Origin: Bdellovibrionales bacterium
GTDB taxonomy: Bacteria; Bdellovibrionota; UBA2361; JAGRAS01
Length of the DNA: 10,813 nucleotides
Direction: 5' to 3'
NCBI GenBank assembly: GCA_020434465.1
Contig: JAGRAS010000028.1
Coordinates: 1 to 10,813, forward strand
Shown here: one piece after another, positions 6,924 through 10,813 of the stretch
Position numbering within the stretch: position 1 is the first letter of the stretch
How the letters are laid out: each line of letters starts with the position of its first letter
Program-made: the position numbers and the translations under genes
Notes under the pieces: generated by a model
Databases searched by the model: none
The model's input: the letters and a program-made list of their open reading frames with translations, nothing else
Told to the model about the DNA's origin: nothing

Positions 6924-7785
6924 GATATTATTGTTTGGAGGTAGTGGGCAACTTGGGCTTGAAGTTTCAAAGCGCGCATTAGATTTAAATTTTGAACTGA
7001 TCTCGCCGGTTATTAATGAGCTTAATATCACAGATAGAGAGCAAGTTTTATTTCTTACAAAGAAGCTTAAACCAGAGATTATTATTAACGCCGCAGCTTA
7101 TACTGCAGTTGATAAAGCTGAAGAAGAATCGGAGTTGGCTTTCTCTATTAATAGAGATGGAGCGGGTTATGTTGCTGAGGCTGCTAAGCAAATAGGCTCT
7201 CGTTTATTTCATATTTCAACAGATTACGTTTATCCTGGCACAGGAGATAAGCCAATTTTAGAAACTGATGAAACTGATCCCTTAAGCGTATATGGTAAAA
7301 GTAAGTTAGCTGGAGATGAAACAGTTCTTTCCACTTATAGTGAAGGTTCTCTTATTTTAAGAATCTCTTCACTCCATGGTCGCTACGGCCATAATTTTAT
7401 TCATACAATGCTGAAGCTTTTTTCTGAAAAAGATGAATTAAAGATCGTATCTGATCAGGTTATGAGTCCTACGTGGGCAGGCTGGTTAGCAGAAGTCTTA
7501 CTTGATCTGAGTAGGATTGAATGCAAGGGGATAGTTCACGCATGTTGTCAAGGTGAAGTTAGTTGGTACGGATTTGCTGAGGAAGCGTATAAAATTGCAG
7601 AACCGCACCTTTCAAGGTCTAGTAAGCTAGAACTTGTACCTATTCCCGCAGTTGAGTATCCTACTCCTGCAACTCGTCCCAAGTATTCTGTGCTAGATTG
7701 CAGGAAATTAACTGGTTTATTAGGAAGAGAGCCAATTCCTTGGCAGGAAGGTTTAAGATATCATTTAAGTGAGTTAGGATATTAA
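6919..7785 (+). CDS. RmlD-superfamily sugar-nucleotide reductase (dTDP-4-dehydrorhamnose reductase-like)
   Basis: A 288-residue short-chain dehydrogenase with the usual RmlD length. Rossmann GGSGQLG is at 7-13, NAAAYTAVDKAE at 57-68, the active-site STDYVY at 100-105, and YGKSK at 125-129, giving a Thr-Tyr-Lys triad of T101, Y125 and K129. The C-terminal substrate region carries SDQVMSPTWAG (178-188), VSWYGFAEEA (214-223) and YPTPATRPKYSVLD (247-260), all RmlD-like. RmlD reduces dTDP-4-keto-L-rhamnose to dTDP-L-rhamnose. Here the usual TSWVYG block reads ISSLHG (149-154), so the substrate may differ. It is the first gene of a tight operon for GDP-mannose-derived sugars, and rmlA, rmlB and rmlC are not visible. 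The fold call is certain; the substrate is open. Confidence 0.85.
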   Translation: MKILLFGGSGQLGLEVSKRALDLNFELISPVINELNITDREQVLFLTKKLKPEIIINAAAYTAVDKAEEESELAFSINRDGAGYVAEAAKQIGSRLFHISTDYVYPGTGDKPILETDETDPLSVYGKSKLAGDETVLSTYSEGSLILRISSLHGRYGHNFIHTMLKLFSEKDELKIVSDQVMSPTWAGWLAEVLLDLSRIECKGIVHACCQGEVSWYGFAEEAYKIAEPHLSRSSKLELVPIPAVEYPTPATRPKYSVLDCRKLTGLLGREPIPWQEGLRYHLSELGY

Positions 7786-7789
7786 ACCA

Positions 7790-9861
<2,072 letters not shown>

Positions 9862-9868
9862 AGAATTT

Positions 9869-10801
9869 ATGCGCGCATTAGTAACAGGTGTTTGTGGTTT
9901 TGTTGGAAAATATCTAGCAGATTATCTTGTGGAATATGGTGATACTGTTGTTGGTACTTATCTGCAAGCTGAACCGCAAAATGTTACATGGCAAAGCACT
10001 TATCTTGATATCTCAGATTTTAAATCCTGTTACAGTTTAATTAAACAGTTTAAGCCTGACGTTGTATATCATCTTGCGGGTATTTCATTTGTCCCAGAAG
10101 CCGAAGAGAACTTTACTAACGCTCTTGTTATAAATGTTGGTGGCGTAAATAATATTGCAAGAAGCTGCCACTTGCTTGAAAATAATGCAAAAATTTTAAT
10201 AATTAGTTCTGCTGAAGTCTATGGTAGGATTAAGCCTGAATTTCTTCCTTTGTCTGAAACTACACCTATCAATCCTGCTAATAATTATAGTTTATCTAAA
10301 AGAATGGCTGAGCTGATTGCTCCAAGATACGAGCAGTTTAACACTATTAGTTCTGTAACACTTAGACCATTTAATCATATTGGCCCCGGGCAAAATAATC
10401 GTTTTGTGGCATCAAGTTTTGCCTATCAGCTTGCATTAATAGCAAATGGGAAGGAGGCACCGGTTATCAAAGTTGGAAATTTAGAAGCTCTTAGAGATTT
10501 TTCAGACGTTAGAGATATTATAATAGCCTATCGTCTTGCTGCTGAAAAAGGCCATGGAATTTATAATTTGGGATCGGGCATAGCAACTCCAATTCAGTAT
10601 CTACTTGATCACTTGATAAAAATTTCTGGGTTAAAAGTAAGAATCGAGAAAGATATGGAAAGAATGCGACCATCGGAAGTCCCTGAAATTAGGGCAGACT
10701 GTTCGAAAGCTTTAAGGGATTTAGGTTGGAAAACGCAAAGAAGCTTAGAGCAAAGTTTAGCTGATATTTATAAGTTCTGGTTTGATAACTTAAAAACCTA
10801 A
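9869..10801 (+). CDS. rmd: GDP-4-dehydro-6-deoxy-D-mannose reductase (RMD-like), GDP-D-rhamnose synthesis
   Basis: A 310-residue extended SDR protein. The Rossmann motif is TGVCGFVG (6-13); the active site has SSAEVYG (113-119) and Y140/K144 in YSLSK. RPFNHIGPGQ (166-175) followed by FVASSFAYQLA, RDFSDVRD (209-216) and MRPSEVPEIRAD (266-277) are the blocks I associate with RMD, which reduces the C4 keto group of the Gmd product to give GDP-D-rhamnose. The start is 7 bp after gmd, and gmd-rmd adjacency is a classic pairing. The epimerase/reductase for GDP-L-fucose (WcaG/Fcl) is the main alternative, but the RPFNHIGPGQ and RPSEVP blocks favour RMD. The gene ends 12 bp before the window edge, so the operon may continue. 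Confidence 0.87.
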   Translation: MRALVTGVCGFVGKYLADYLVEYGDTVVGTYLQAEPQNVTWQSTYLDISDFKSCYSLIKQFKPDVVYHLAGISFVPEAEENFTNALVINVGGVNNIARSCHLLENNAKILIISSAEVYGRIKPEFLPLSETTPINPANNYSLSKRMAELIAPRYEQFNTISSVTLRPFNHIGPGQNNRFVASSFAYQLALIANGKEAPVIKVGNLEALRDFSDVRDIIIAYRLAAEKGHGIYNLGSGIATPIQYLLDHLIKISGLKVRIEKDMERMRPSEVPEIRADCSKALRDLGWKTQRSLEQSLADIYKFWFDNLKT

Positions 10802-10813
10802 ATTTCTTTAAAA

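Noticed and set aside
9869..10801. Reading the last gene as GDP-L-fucose synthase
   Set aside because: The RPFNHIGPGQ and RPSEVPEIRAD blocks fit RMD better than the WcaG/Fcl family, although the distinction was made by motif only.

Overview
The window comes from the chromosome of an AT-rich diderm (LPS-bearing) bacterium. Its GC content is in the high thirties by eye, estimated and not computed. The diderm assignment rests on a full-length LptD, the outer-membrane LPS translocon. No single gene fixes the phylum. The mix of housekeeping genes, the unusual LptD cysteine pattern and a membrane glycosyltransferase of the TMTC type would suit a deltaproteobacterium-like or other non-model lineage, but this is only a guess. 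I see no rRNA, tRNA, CRISPR array, insertion sequence or phage gene.

Left half (1-3234), all on the minus strand, transcribed right to left: a NIF3/YbgI-family dinuclear-metal protein, phosphoglycerate kinase (pgk, start codon one base after the NIF3-like stop), a small polytopic membrane protein with an HEFKH zinc-protease motif (M50-like), and the first 167 codons of a TMTC-like GT-C membrane glycosyltransferase that runs off the left edge. The last two genes are 11 bp apart and are probably co-transcribed.

Right half (3395-10801), all on the plus strand: accD (carboxyltransferase beta subunit of acetyl-CoA carboxylase), lptD, then a tight four-gene nucleotide-sugar operon. The operon encodes an RmlD-superfamily reductase, a short mannose-1-phosphate guanylyltransferase, GDP-mannose 4,6-dehydratase (gmd) and a GDP-4-keto-6-deoxy-D-mannose reductase (rmd-like). 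The last three enzymes make a direct route from mannose-1-phosphate to GDP-D-rhamnose, a precursor for surface polysaccharide. Their position behind lptD fits an envelope/LPS role. The RmlD-like gene is the odd member, because none of the dTDP-rhamnose partners (rmlA, rmlB, rmlC) is visible.

The two halves diverge from a 160-bp intergenic region (3235-3394) that holds a perfect 13-bp palindrome and weak promoter-like hexamers. Most of the window is ordinary core metabolism and envelope biogenesis. The parts most worth a second look are the metalloprotease/TMTC pair and the orphan RmlD-like reductase inside a GDP-sugar operon. I found no convincing wholly new system.
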